A stretch of DNA of 52,402 nucleotides from NCBI GenBank assembly GCA_016192025.1, contig JACPUY010000350.1, forward strand, positions 1-52,402, written 5' to 3'. The DNA is from Pseudogulbenkiania sp. Its GTDB lineage: Bacteria > Pseudomonadota > Gammaproteobacteria > Burkholderiales > Chromobacteriaceae. Below the pieces are notes generated by a model that was not told where the DNA came from, did no database searches, and saw only the letters and a list, made by a program, of their open reading frames with translations. Every line of letters starts with the position of its first letter. Within the stretch, counting starts at the first letter, position 1. A program made the translations under genes and the position numbers. Shown here piece by piece: positions 20,165 through 28,647 of this stretch.

Positions 20165-21547
20165 ATGCAAGACAGCAAAGCCTGGTCCGGCCGCTTCTCC
20201 GAGCCGGTCTCCGAACTCGTCAAGAAATACACCGCCTCGGTCGACTTCGATAAGCGTCTGGCCGAGTTCGACATCGAGGGCTCGCTGGCCCATGCCACCA
20301 TGCTGAACAAGGCCGGCGTGCTGTCCGACGACGACGTGGCGGCCATCCGCCAGGGCATGGCCGAGATTCTGGACGACATCCGCGCCGGCCGGCTGGAATG
20401 GAGCGTGGACCTGGAAGACGTGCACATGAACGTCGAGCGCCGCCTGACCGACAAGATCGGCGACGCCGGCAAGCGCCTGCACACCGGCCGCTCGCGCAAC
20501 GACCAGGTCGCCACCGACATCCGGCTGTGGCTGCGCGCCCAGATCGACGCCATCGTGGTGCTGATCGCCGAGCTGCAAGAGAGCCTGCTCGATCTGGCCG
20601 AAGCCAACGCCGACACCGTGATGCCGGGCTTCACCCATCTGCAAGTCGCCCAGCCGGTGACCTTCGGCCACCACATGCTGGCCTACGTCGAGATGCTGGG
20701 TCGCGACGCCGAGCGCATGACCGACTGCCGCAAGCGCGTCAACCGCCTGCCGCTGGGCGCCGCTGCGCTGGCCGGCACCACCTTCCCGATTGACCGCCAC
20801 TACACCGCGCAGCTGTTGGGCTTCGACGACGTCTGCCACAACTCGCTCGACGCGGTGTCCGACTGCGACTTCGCCATCGAATTCACCGCCGCCGCCTCGC
20901 TGGTGATGGTGCACCTCTCGCGTCTGTCCGAAGAACTGATCCTATGGATGAGTCCGCGCGTGGGCTTCATCGACATCGCCGACCGCTTCTGCACCGGTTC
21001 GTCGATCATGCCGCAGAAGAAGAACCCGGACGTGCCGGAACTGGTGCGCGGCAAGTCGGGCCGCGTGGTCGGCCACCTGATCGCGCTCACGACGCTGATG
21101 AAGGCGCAGCCGCTGGCCTACAACAAGGACAACCAGGAAGACAAGGAACCGCTGTTCGACACCGCCGACACGCTGATCGATACGCTGCGCATCTACGCCG
21201 ACATGATGCGCGGTATCACGGTGAAGAAGGAGGCGATGCGCGCCGCGGTGCTGCAGGGCTTCGCTACCGCGACGGATCTCGCTGACTATCTGGTGAAGAA
21301 GGGCCTGCCGTTCCGCGACAGCCACGAAGTGGTGGCGCTGACCGTGCGCCACGCCGAGACCCAGGGCGTGGACATTGCCGACCTGAGCCTGGACAAGCTG
21401 CGCGAGTTCTCGCCGCTGATCGAGGCCGACGTGTTCACGGTACTGACGCCGGAAGGTTCGCTGGCGCAGCGCGACCACGTCGGCGGTACCGCGCCGAACC
21501 AGGTGCGCGCGCAGATCGCCCGCCACCGCGCGCGTCTGGCCGGCTGA
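20165..21547 (+). CDS. argH: Argininosuccinate lyase
   Basis: Cytoplasmic enzyme of 460 residues that splits argininosuccinate into arginine and fumarate, the last step of arginine synthesis. The fumarase/lyase superfamily signature [20 protein letters not shown], with the catalytic Ser, is at about residues 279-298. The [16 protein letters not shown] segment and [10 protein letters not shown] are also diagnostic. Start ATG at 20165 gives the normal N-terminus (AWSGRFSEP). It has its own promoter and terminator, so is probably monocistronic. Confidence 0.98.
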   Translation: MQDSKAWSGRFSEPVSELVKKYTASVDFDKRLAEFDIEGSLAHATMLNKAGVLSDDDVAAIRQGMAEILDDIRAGRLEWSVDLEDVHMNVERRLTDKIGDAGKRLHTGRSRNDQVATDIRLWLRAQIDAIVVLIAELQESLLDLAEANADTVMPGFTHLQVAQPVTFGHHMLAYVEMLGRDAERMTDCRKRVNRLPLGAAALAGTTFPIDRHYTAQLLGFDDVCHNSLDAVSDCDFAIEFTAAASLVMVHLSRLSEELILWMSPRVGFIDIADRFCTGSSIMPQKKNPDVPELVRGKSGRVVGHLIALTTLMKAQPLAYNKDNQEDKEPLFDTADTLIDTLRIYADMMRGITVKKEAMRAAVLQGFATATDLADYLVKKGLPFRDSHEVVALTVRHAETQGVDIADLSLDKLREFSPLIEADVFTVLTPEGSLAQRDHVGGTAPNQVRAQIARHRARLAG

Positions 21548-21572
21548 GTCATCGCCGCGACACCATCGAACC

Positions 21573-21597
21573 GGCCGGGACTGTCCCGGCCTTTTTC
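21573..21597 (+). terminator. Rho-independent terminator after argH
   Basis: GGCCGGGA-CTG-TCCCGGCC followed by TTTTTC, 25 bases after the argH stop codon. Confidence 0.9.
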
Positions 21598-21727
21598 TTG
21601 CCCGCCGGTCGCACAACCACAACGGCGGAGGAATATGTTATCGGGGTCAATTTCTTCCGATGCATAACTCGGTAAGATGAACGACTATCCGACGCGTCAG
21701 CGCCACGCCTAGCCTCCGGGAGATACC

Positions 21728-22561
21728 GTGTTGTTCAGCAAAACCCGCACCGCCCTGCAGCAGTCCGAAACCCTCAACGCCAGCCTGCAGCAGGAGAACG
21801 CCGTGCTGAAAAGCCGGCTCGCCCAGCTGGAAAGCGCCCACGCCGAACAGGCCGAGGAGCTGGCCCGGCTGCAGCGCGAACGCAGCATGCTGCAAGGGGT
21901 GTTCGCCAACGTCGGCCGCTTCGGCGACACCCTGACCGGCGTGCGCCAGTCCTTCCTCGGCCTGGCCGACTCGCTGAGCCGGGAAAAGACCTCGGCGCGC
22001 GACGTGGCAGCGCAATCCGACGCCAACCGCCAAGGCTTCGAGCGCATAGCCGTCAACCTGAAGAGCATGTTCGAGCGCATCCAGCTGGCGTCGGCCAACG
22101 TCGAGGCGCTGTACCAGCAGGCCGAGCAGATCGGCGGCATCGTGCGGCTGATCAAGGACATCGCCGACCAGACCAACCTGCTGGCGCTGAACGCCGCCAT
22201 CGAGGCCGCCCGCGCCGGCGAAACCGGCCGCGGCTTCGCCGTGGTGGCGGACGAGGTGCGCAAGCTGGCGGAACGCACCGCCAAGGCCACCACCGAGATT
22301 GCCGGACTGGTCGGCACCATCCAGGGCGAAACCCAGAGCGCCAAGGAGACCATGCAGTTGGGCGCCCACGACGCCAGCCGCTTCTCGGCGGAGAGCCAGG
22401 ACGCGGTAGCGAACATGCAGCGCCTCTGCGACCTGTCGCAACAGATGGAAACGGCGATCGCCGCGGCGGCGCAGCTGTCCGGCGTCGAACTCACCAACCT
22501 CGACGAGCTGACCGTCAAGCTGGAGCGCCTGCTGGCCGAGCTGACGCCGGCCGGACACTGA
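21728..22561 (+). CDS. Soluble methyl-accepting chemotaxis-type signalling protein
   Basis: A 277-residue protein with no membrane span or signal peptide. Residues 1-55 are a coiled coil ([22 protein letters not shown]). The chemoreceptor hairpin tip is intact at about 140-190: [24 protein letters not shown] followed by [18 protein letters not shown], the part that contacts CheA and CheW. The receptor helices are short, and there is no recognisable ligand domain. The GTG at 21728 follows GGGAG at good spacing. It stands alone between argH and glpK; partners such as CheA are not in the window. It could be a cytoplasmic receptor sensing internal state, or could signal to a system other than flagella, for instance pilus motility. 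Confidence 0.87.
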   Translation: MLFSKTRTALQQSETLNASLQQENAVLKSRLAQLESAHAEQAEELARLQRERSMLQGVFANVGRFGDTLTGVRQSFLGLADSLSREKTSARDVAAQSDANRQGFERIAVNLKSMFERIQLASANVEALYQQAEQIGGIVRLIKDIADQTNLLALNAAIEAARAGETGRGFAVVADEVRKLAERTAKATTEIAGLVGTIQGETQSAKETMQLGAHDASRFSAESQDAVANMQRLCDLSQQMETAIAAAAQLSGVELTNLDELTVKLERLLAELTPAGH

Positions 22562-22575
22562 CCCTGGCTTCCGTT

Positions 22576-22606
22576 GGCCGACGTCCTGCGCGTCGGCCCG
22601 CTTTCT
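22576..22606 (+). terminator. Probable terminator after the chemoreceptor-like gene
   Basis: GGCCGACG - 7-base loop - CGTCGGCC followed by CGCTTTCTCT, ending at the stop codon of the convergent glpK gene. Confidence 0.65.
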
Positions 22607-22607
22607 C

Positions 22608-24080
22608 TCAGCCAGGCGGGCTCAAGGTGCGCCCCACCGCCGCCAGCCAGCCCTGGTACAGTGCCGCGCGCCGCTCTTCGGCCATGCCCGGTTCGAAGCG
22701 CTGCTGGCGTTGCCACAGCGCCGCCAGTTCGTCGAGCGAACCGAACACCCCCGCCCCCAGTCCCGCCAGATAGGCCGCGCCGAGTGCGGTGGTTTCGCTG
22801 ACCACCGGCCGCTCCACCGGCACCGCCAGCATGTCGGCCAAAAACTGCATCAGCCAGTCGTTGCCGACCATGCCGCCGTCGACACGCAGGCTGCCCGGGC
22901 GCGCCGCGCCGTCGGCCTGCATCGCTTCCAGCAGGTCGCGCGTCTGGTAGCACACCGACTCCAGCGCGGCGCGCACGATGTGGGCGATGCCGGAGTCACG
23001 CGTCAGGCCGGTGATGGCGCCGCGCGCCAGCGGGTCCCAGTACGGCGCGCCGAGCCCGGTGAACGCCGGCACCAGGTAGACGCCGCCGGTATCGGTGAGC
23101 TGGCGCGCCAGCGTCTCGCTCTCGCCCGCCGAATGGATCAGCCGCACCGCATCGCGCAGCCACTGCAGCGCCGCCCCGGCGACGAAGATGCTGCCCTCCA
23201 GCGCGTAGGTGGTCTTGCCCTCGAGCCGGTAGCACACCGTCGACAGCAGGCGGTGGCGCGAGCGCAACACCGTGTCACCGGTGTTCTGCACCATGAAGCA
23301 GCCGGTGCCGTAGGTGGACTTGATCATGCCCGGCTCGAAGCAGGCCTGCCCGACGGTGGCGGCCTGCTGGTCGCCGGCCAGCGCGGTGATCTTCAACGGC
23401 GGGCCGAACAGCGTGGTCACGCCGAACTCGGCGACGTTGTCGCGCACCTCGGGCAGCAAGGCGCGCGGTATGCCGAACAGCGCCAAGAGTTCGTCGTCCC
23501 ACTGCTGGGTGTGGATGTCGAACAGCAGCGTGCGTGCGGCGTTGCTGGCGTCGGTGGCGTGCACCCGCCCCTCGGTCAGCCGCCACAGCAGGAAGCTGTC
23601 AACGGTGCCGAACGCCAGCTCGCCAAGCTCGGCGCGTTCGCGCGCGCCGGGGACGTGGTCGAGCAGCCAGGCCAGCTTGCTGGCGGAGAAGTACGGGTCG
23701 AGCAACAGACCGGTCTTGGCGCTCACCAGCGCCGTGTTGTCCGGCGTGGCCAGCGCCGCGCAGCGCTCGGCGGTACGCCGGTCCTGCCAGACGATGGCGC
23801 GATGCAGCACCCGGCCGCTGGCGCGCTCCCACAGCAGCGTGGTCTCGCGCTGGTTGGTCAGGCCGAGCGCCACCGGCCGCGCGCCGCTGGCCAGCACCTC
23901 GCGGCACAGCGCCAGCGTGTCGCGCCAGATATCCTCGGGCTCGTGCTCAACCCAGCCCGGCTGCGGGAAGTGCTGCGGCAGCTCGCGCTGCGCGCGCGCC
24001 GTCACCCGACCGTGCGCGTCGAACAGCATGGCGCGGGTGCTGGTGGTGCCCTGGTCGATCACCAACAATGTTGCCGTCAT
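22608..24080 (-). CDS. glpK: Glycerol kinase
   Basis: Cytoplasmic FGGY-family kinase of 490 residues that converts glycerol to glycerol 3-phosphate. Key segments are the N-terminal phosphate loop [17 protein letters not shown], glycerol-contacting [10 protein letters not shown] and [16 protein letters not shown], and the C-terminal [16 protein letters not shown] strong ribosome site AAGGAG lies 8 bases before the ATG. It diverges from glpR, with a perfect 12-base palindrome between the two genes as a likely GlpR operator. The uptake facilitator glpF and dehydrogenase glpD are not in the window. Confidence 0.96.
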   Translation of the reverse strand: MTATLLVIDQGTTSTRAMLFDAHGRVTARAQRELPQHFPQPGWVEHEPEDIWRDTLALCREVLASGARPVALGLTNQRETTLLWERASGRVLHRAIVWQDRRTAERCAALATPDNTALVSAKTGLLLDPYFSASKLAWLLDHVPGARERAELGELAFGTVDSFLLWRLTEGRVHATDASNAARTLLFDIHTQQWDDELLALFGIPRALLPEVRDNVAEFGVTTLFGPPLKITALAGDQQAATVGQACFEPGMIKSTYGTGCFMVQNTGDTVLRSRHRLLSTVCYRLEGKTTYALEGSIFVAGAALQWLRDAVRLIHSAGESETLARQLTDTGGVYLVPAFTGLGAPYWDPLARGAITGLTRDSGIAHIVRAALESVCYQTRDLLEAMQADGAARPGSLRVDGGMVGNDWLMQFLADMLAVPVERPVVSETTALGAAYLAGLGAGVFGSLDELAALWQRQQRFEPGMAEERRAALYQGWLAAVGRTLSPPG

Positions 24081-24153
24081 AAGCCAGACTCCTTCCGATC
24101 GAGCTACCGCGCCGACAAAAACGCGTGCCGATTTGCCCGCAGGCGGCGAAATA

Positions 24154-24165
24154 TGTTAATTAACA
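24154..24165. promoter_or_regulatory. Candidate GlpR operator between glpK and glpR
   Basis: TGTTAATTAACA is a perfect 12-base palindrome, 28 bases before the glpR ATG and 73 bases upstream of glpK, in an otherwise GC-rich gap. DeoR-family repressors bind AT-rich dyads in their own divergent promoters; assignment by position. Confidence 0.5.
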
Positions 24166-24193
24166 GGCCATAGATTTTCGGAATCGAACCAAC

Positions 24194-24958
24194 ATGAGTC
24201 GCTCCCCCCGCCACGAGAAGATCCTGCAACTGGTCCGCGAAAACGGTTTCATGCCGATCGAGGAGCTGGCCCGCTTGCTCGACGTGACCCCGCAGACCAT
24301 CCGCCGCGACATCAATCAGCTGTGCGAGGAAAACCTGCTGCGCCGCTATCACGGCGGCGCCGCGCTCGGCAGCAGCGTCGAGAACGAGGACTACGTGGCG
24401 CGCAAGGGCAAGCTGCAGAGCGAGAAGGCGCACATCGCCGACATGATCGCCGAGCATATCCCCGATCATGCCTCGCTGTTCATGAGCATCGGCACCACCA
24501 TCGAGGCGGTGGCGCAGGCGCTCACCGCCAGCCACAAGGGCTTGCGCGTAATCACCAACAATATCCATGTGGCGTCGATCATGTCGGTCAACCCCGACTT
24601 CAACGTGCTGATCACCTCCGGTGTGGTGCGCGCCTCGGACGGCGGCATCACCGGGGTGGCCACGCTCGATTTCATCAACCAGTTCAAGGTCGACTACGCC
24701 ATTCTCGGCGTCTCCGGCATCGAACCGGACGGCTCGCTGCTCGACTTCGACTACCGCGAGGTGCGCGTGGCGCAGGCGATGATGAACAACGCGCGCCACC
24801 GCTACCTCGCCGCCGACCACAGCAAGTTCGGCCGCAACGCGCTGGTGCGCATGGGCCACATCAGCGAATTCCACGCCGTGTTTACCGACGAGACCCCGCC
24901 GGAGCCGCTGGCCAAGATGATGGTCGAGCACAACGTGCGCCTGCACCTTGCAGAATAG
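24194..24958 (+). CDS. glpR: Glycerol-3-phosphate regulon repressor, DeoR family
   Basis: A 254-residue repressor. The N-terminal winged helix-turn-helix (RHEKILQLVRENGFMPIEELARLLDVTPQTIRRDINQL) is the DeoR signature, and the C-terminal sugar-phosphate sensor domain has the SIGTTIEAVAQAL phosphate-binding loop and YAILGVSGIEPDGSLLDFDYREV. The latter stretch and divergence from glpK identify GlpR, which is released from DNA by glycerol 3-phosphate. Ends at a strong terminator. Confidence 0.94.
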   Translation: MSRSPRHEKILQLVRENGFMPIEELARLLDVTPQTIRRDINQLCEENLLRRYHGGAALGSSVENEDYVARKGKLQSEKAHIADMIAEHIPDHASLFMSIGTTIEAVAQALTASHKGLRVITNNIHVASIMSVNPDFNVLITSGVVRASDGGITGVATLDFINQFKVDYAILGVSGIEPDGSLLDFDYREVRVAQAMMNNARHRYLAADHSKFGRNALVRMGHISEFHAVFTDETPPEPLAKMMVEHNVRLHLAE

Positions 24959-24977
24959 GCCGCGACCGCCCGCCGAC

Positions 24978-25006
24978 AAAAGCCCGCGTATGCCGCGGGC
25001 TTTTTT
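24978..25006 (+). terminator. Rho-independent terminator after glpR
   Basis: AAAAGCCCGCG-TATGC-CGCGGGCTTTT stem ending in a run of six T, 19 bases after the glpR stop. Confidence 0.93.
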
Positions 25007-25039
25007 GCGACCGGCCGGCGGCGCGCCGGCCCCTGCTGG

Positions 25040-25045
25040 TATACT
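25040..25045 (+). promoter_or_regulatory. -10 box upstream of the RNB gene
   Basis: TATACT lies 35 bases before the ATG, just after the glpR terminator. The -35 region is not recognisable. Confidence 0.4.
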
Positions 25046-25080
25046 GCAGCGTTTGCAAGCAACGACAAGCCTGACGCGCC

Positions 25081-26964
25081 ATGAACGTATTTTACGAAGA
25101 AAGCGGCAGCTTCAAAGTGGGCGCCGTGGTGTCCCGCAATGACGCCAGCCTGCAGGTCGACACCCTCCACGGCAAACGCGCCAAGATCAAGTCGGCCAAC
25201 GTGATGCTGGAATTCAACTCGGCGCTGGCCGAGTTCCTGCCGGCGGTCGCGGCGCTGGGCGCCGAGATCGACCTCGACTTCCTGTGGGAGGTCAGCGGCC
25301 AGGACGAATTCGGCTTCGAGGCGCTGGCCGCCGACTACTGGGGCCACACCCCCAACGCAGTGGAAGCCGCCGCCATCATCCAGCGCCTGTTCGAGGCGCC
25401 GATGTACTTCTACAAGAAGGGCAAGGGCCGCTTCAAGGCGGCGCCGGAAGAGTCGCTGAAGGCCGCGCTGGCCGGCATCGAGAAGAAGAAGCGCGAGCAG
25501 GAACAGATCGACGGCTGGGTCGCCGAACTGAAGGCCGGCCGGCTGCCGGACGCCATCCGCGCCCAGCTGATGACGCTGCTGTTCCGCCCGGACAAGAACA
25601 CGCTGGAATTCAAGGCCCTCGACCAGGCCTGCCGCGAGCGCAACCTGCCGCCGCTGCGGCTGGCGGCCGAGATCGGCGGTATCCCGTCGGTGCCGGACTA
25701 CCTGATGGCCGGCTTCCTGCTGGAATACTTCCCCAAGGGCACCGGCTTCGGCCAGTACGCCGCACCGGCGCTGCCGGGCGACGAGCTGCCGCTGGCCGAG
25801 GTGGCAGCGTTCTCGATCGACGACGCGGCCACCACCGAGATCGACGATGCGCTGTCGCTGGTTGTGCTGCCCAACGGCAACCAGCGCGTCGGCATCCACA
25901 TCGCCGCGCCGACGCTGGGTGTGGCGCCGGGCTCGGACATCGAGAAGCTGGTATTCAACCGCCTGTCCACCGTGTACTTCCCCGGCGACAAGATCACCAT
26001 GCTGCCGGACGACGTGGTCGAGCTGTTCACGCTGAAGGAAGGCCAGGCCTGCCCGGCCTTGAGCCTGTACGTCGAAGTGACGCCGGAGTTCGAACCGGTC
26101 GGCTACGAGAGCCGCGTCGAGCGCGTGACCATCGCTGCCAACCTGCGCCACGACCAGCTGGAGCAGGTATTCAACGAACAGACACTGGCCGACGCCGGCG
26201 GCGGCCCGGACTATCCGTTCAAGCACGAGCTGACCTGGCTGTGGCAGTTCGCCAACGCGTTGGAAAAGCGCCGCGGCAAGTACGACCCGACGCGCCCGGT
26301 GCAGATGGACTACAACTTCAACGTGGTCGACGGCAAGGTGCTGATCACGCTGCGCAAGCGCGGCGCGCCGATGGACAAGCTGGTTTCCGAGCTGATGATC
26401 CTCGCCAACAGCGAGTGGGGCCGCATGCTGGCCGAGGCCGACATCCCGGCGATGTACCGCGCGCAGAGCATGGGCAAGGTGCGCATGACCACCCGTCCGG
26501 AACCGCACATCGGGCTCGGCGTGGCGCAGTACGCCTGGTCCACCTCGCCGCTGCGGCGTGCCACCGACTTCGTCAACCAGCGCCAGCTGGTGGCGATGAT
26601 CCGCGGCGACAAGCCCGAGTTCGAGCAGGGCAACGCCATGCTGTTCGCCATCCTGCGCGACTTCGACGCCACCTATTCGGCCTACCTCGCGTTCCAGGAC
26701 AAGATGGAGCACTTCTGGTGCCTGCGCTGGTTCAGCCAGGAAGGGGTGAGCGAGCCGACTGCGACGCTGATCAAGGAAGACCTGGTGCGTCTGGATGGCC
26801 TGCCGCTGCGCCTGCGCGTGCCCGGCCTGCCGGAGCTGGCGAGTGGCGACAAGGTGCGGCTGGCGGTGATCCGCATCGACGAACTGACGCAGGAGATCGA
26901 GCTGCGTTACGCCGGCAAGGTCGGCCACGAGGAAGTGCTGGTCGAGGAAGACAGCACGGTGTGA
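25081..26964 (+). CDS. RNB-domain exoribonuclease (RNase II/R family)
   Basis: A 627-residue protein expected to degrade RNA 3' to 5'. The N-terminal 230 residues are not the usual paired cold-shock domains; they begin with a small beta-rich segment (FKVGAVVSRNDASLQVD) then a helical region, as in the RNB-containing group found in betaproteobacteria and cyanobacteria. The RNB core starts near residue 240 with FSIDDAATTEIDDALSL. Aligned to E. coli RNase II (Asp201, 207, 209, 210), three acids are Asp247, Asp255 and Asp256, while the fourth is Glu253. The catalytic-arginine motif STSPLRRATDFVNQRQL is intact, and a C-terminal S1-like fold (about 560-627) is plausible. It has its own -10 box and a terminator. 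Confidence 0.9.
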   Translation: MNVFYEESGSFKVGAVVSRNDASLQVDTLHGKRAKIKSANVMLEFNSALAEFLPAVAALGAEIDLDFLWEVSGQDEFGFEALAADYWGHTPNAVEAAAIIQRLFEAPMYFYKKGKGRFKAAPEESLKAALAGIEKKKREQEQIDGWVAELKAGRLPDAIRAQLMTLLFRPDKNTLEFKALDQACRERNLPPLRLAAEIGGIPSVPDYLMAGFLLEYFPKGTGFGQYAAPALPGDELPLAEVAAFSIDDAATTEIDDALSLVVLPNGNQRVGIHIAAPTLGVAPGSDIEKLVFNRLSTVYFPGDKITMLPDDVVELFTLKEGQACPALSLYVEVTPEFEPVGYESRVERVTIAANLRHDQLEQVFNEQTLADAGGGPDYPFKHELTWLWQFANALEKRRGKYDPTRPVQMDYNFNVVDGKVLITLRKRGAPMDKLVSELMILANSEWGRMLAEADIPAMYRAQSMGKVRMTTRPEPHIGLGVAQYAWSTSPLRRATDFVNQRQLVAMIRGDKPEFEQGNAMLFAILRDFDATYSAYLAFQDKMEHFWCLRWFSQEGVSEPTATLIKEDLVRLDGLPLRLRVPGLPELASGDKVRLAVIRIDELTQEIELRYAGKVGHEEVLVEEDSTV

Positions 26965-27024
26965 TGCCGCGCCCAGGTTAACCACGAGCGGCAGCGTGCC
27001 CGGCTGCGGCCAACCTGAAGTAAC

Positions 27025-27055
27025 AAAAAGCCCCGGATCGCTCCGGGGCTTTTTT
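27025..27055. terminator. Bidirectional terminator between the RNB gene and cbtA
   Basis: AAAAAGCCCCGGA-TCGC-TCCGGGGCTTTTT, a 13-bp perfect stem with A and T runs on the outside, suiting both converging genes. Confidence 0.93.
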
Positions 27056-27075
27056 CATGGGGACCGCCGTGTGAC

Positions 27076-27816
27076 TTAGCGCTGCGCCGCGGGGAAGCGC
27101 TGGAACAGCCCGCCGAGCACGCCGCCCAGCGCCAGCCAGAGCACCGCCGCCGTGGCCAGCCCCGCCAGCATGAAGTCGCTCATCAGACGCTCCGGCACTA
27201 GCGTGTGCACCTCGGTCAGCACCGGGGCGCCCAACAGGTGCGGCAGCGCGGCCAGGGCCAGCGCTCCCGCCGCCCACAGCGGGCGGCGCTTGGCCCAGGC
27301 GCGGTACAGCGCGAACAGGGCACCGGCGGTGCAGGCCACGGTGAGCAACCACCACAGCTGGCGCTGCTGCAGGTCGGCCGCCGGCACACCCGGCGGCTCT
27401 GGCGGCAGGCCAAATGCCGGCGCCAGCTGGAACACCACGAAACCGAGCGCCCCCAGCAGCAGGCCACGCCGCCAGTTGGCCGCGCCGAACTGGGCCAGGC
27501 AGGCACCCAGCAGCAAGGCGTAGCCCATCGCCGCCAGCGTGGTCGAGACCGCCGTGGCGATGGCGCGGTGCGTCTTGTCCTCGGACGGTTCGTCGTTGGC
27601 CACCTGCGCGTGCGAGTGCCCCTCGGCCGCATCAGCTTCGTGCGAATGGGCTTCGTGAACGTGCGCCGCGGCGGGCGCCGGTGCCGCCTCGAGCTGCAGC
27701 TCGTAGCCTTCGGCCTCTTCAATCAGGGGCTGGACCAGCGCCAGCTGGACCGGCGTCGTCACCACCCCGGCCAGCAAGCCGGCCAGCAGCGAAAGCGCCA
27801 CAATGCGTGCAAACAT
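27076..27816 (-). CDS. cbtA: CbtA cobalt transporter subunit
   Basis: A 246-residue inner-membrane protein with about five hydrophobic spans, the first at FARIVALSLLAGLLAGVVTTPVQ. Between spans 1 and 2 lies a His-rich loop (HVHEAHSHEADAAEGHSHA) that probably binds cobalt. CbtA proteins are predicted cobalt importers feeding cobalamin synthesis. The ATG at 27816 matches the family start; the track's 27900 start runs through cbtB in another frame. It begins 16 bases after cbtB, and the pair sits behind a cobalamin riboswitch, so cobalamin should switch it off. Confidence 0.93.
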   Translation of the reverse strand: MFARIVALSLLAGLLAGVVTTPVQLALVQPLIEEAEGYELQLEAAPAPAAAHVHEAHSHEADAAEGHSHAQVANDEPSEDKTHRAIATAVSTTLAAMGYALLLGACLAQFGAANWRRGLLLGALGFVVFQLAPAFGLPPEPPGVPAADLQQRQLWWLLTVACTAGALFALYRAWAKRRPLWAAGALALAALPHLLGAPVLTEVHTLVPERLMSDFMLAGLATAAVLWLALGGVLGGLFQRFPAAQR

Positions 27817-27832
27817 GACAATCCTTCGCTGG

Positions 27833-28030
27833 CTAGTGGCAGACAAAACCCATGGTATGGCGCGTATCGTGGCTCTCGCCGTGGGCGATGCCCGGTGCAA
27901 AGCCGACGGCGTAGAGGATCACTGCGCCCAGCATGGCGGCGCACACAGCGGCGGCACGCGCTTTCCAGCGGGTGGCACTGGCGGGGTCAAGGTGGCTGAT
28001 CGGTTCAGCGGCGGATTTGTGCAACAGCAT
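27833..28030 (-). CDS. cbtB: CbtB cobalt transporter subunit
   Basis: A 65-residue single-span membrane protein. One helix lies at about residues 24-46 (ARAAAVCAAMLGAVILYAVGF), followed by the diagnostic C-terminal motif HDTRHTMGFVCH, whose histidines and cysteine should bind the metal. ATG at 28030 has AGGAG 7 bases upstream (the track's start at 28075 lacks one). Encoded just before cbtA under the same riboswitch; together they form a predicted cobalt importer. Confidence 0.94.
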   Translation of the reverse strand: MLLHKSAAEPISHLDPASATRWKARAAAVCAAMLGAVILYAVGFAPGIAHGESHDTRHTMGFVCH

Positions 28031-28183
28031 GTCTATCTCCTGGGTCTTTCCATGGCCCCCCCTGTCTCGTTGCACCGGCTGGCGACACCGGCAGAACCGG
28101 TGGCGCGGGCCGGGGGCGGCGCGGCAGGGTAAGGGAGGGGCAAGCTGGAAGAAACGTTAAGCGCACCGCCCTCCGCGATGCAT

Positions 28184-28437
28184 AGCGTTGTCGCCATCGG
28201 CCGGTCTCCGGGCTCACGAGTCGGGAAAACGGGTTTTCCCACGCCGGCGCCTTCCCATGCTCCGGGAATGTACTCACGCTCATTGTCGAGGGTGAGCACG
28301 CCCAGCACAGTGGCGTCTTGCCGACGTTCACTCGATTACCGTTGCGGGGGCAGCGACGGATTTGCCGGTTGGCACACCGTCTTCCCGTTGGAGCGCTCTC
28401 CCGAGGCATCTGTCCGGCGGCACCATCGCCAAGCGCT
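28184..28437 (-). ncRNA. Cobalamin (B12) riboswitch upstream of cbtBA
   Basis: Read on the minus strand this leader shows the conserved elements in order: GGTGCCGCCGG near the 5' end, ACGGTGTGCCAACCGGCA, TCCGTCGCTGCCCCCGCAAC, GCCACTGTGC, CATGGGAAGGCG and the B12 box GAGCCCGGAGACCGGCC (28199-28214). The closing P1 helix can be paired as AGCG(C)TTG with CAACGCT. Cobalamin binding should repress the cobalt genes 154 bases downstream. The expression platform is not obvious: the gap contains GC-rich hairpins (for example CACCGG-TTCTG-CCGGTG) but no T-tract, so control may act on translation of cbtB. Confidence 0.95.
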
Positions 28438-28578
28438 GTCGCGCGGCATGACGCCGGGAAGACATATCGGGAAAGCCTCCAAGCCCGGGCCTTGTTCAGA
28501 CCCGGGCGCACCGAAGGCTGCTTAAGGATAGCAGAACCGCGGCGGCGAGACGGTCAAAATGCATAGGACAAGGCCAAT

Positions 28579-28614
28579 GAAAAATGCCGCCCACCCGGTT
28601 CGGGGGAGCGGCAT
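28579..28614 (-). terminator. Rho-independent terminator after rhlE
   Basis: On the minus strand ATGCCGC...GCGGCAT with inner CCCCC/GGGTGGG pairing, followed by TTTTTC, 34 bases beyond the rhlE stop codon. It separates rhlE from the cbt riboswitch transcript. Confidence 0.85.
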
Positions 28615-28647
28615 CGGGATGGTCCGGCGCGGACGCCGGCCACCGGC

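Noticed and set aside
24802-26985. 727-codon ORF on the minus strand
   Set aside because: It is antisense to the RNB gene and to part of glpR. Its His/Arg/Val-rich composition is typical of reversed GC-rich coding DNA.
28483-28507. GCCCGGG/CCCGGGC hairpin as a terminator before the riboswitch
   Set aside because: It has an 11-base loop and no T-tract, and the rhlE terminator is already present at 28579-28614.
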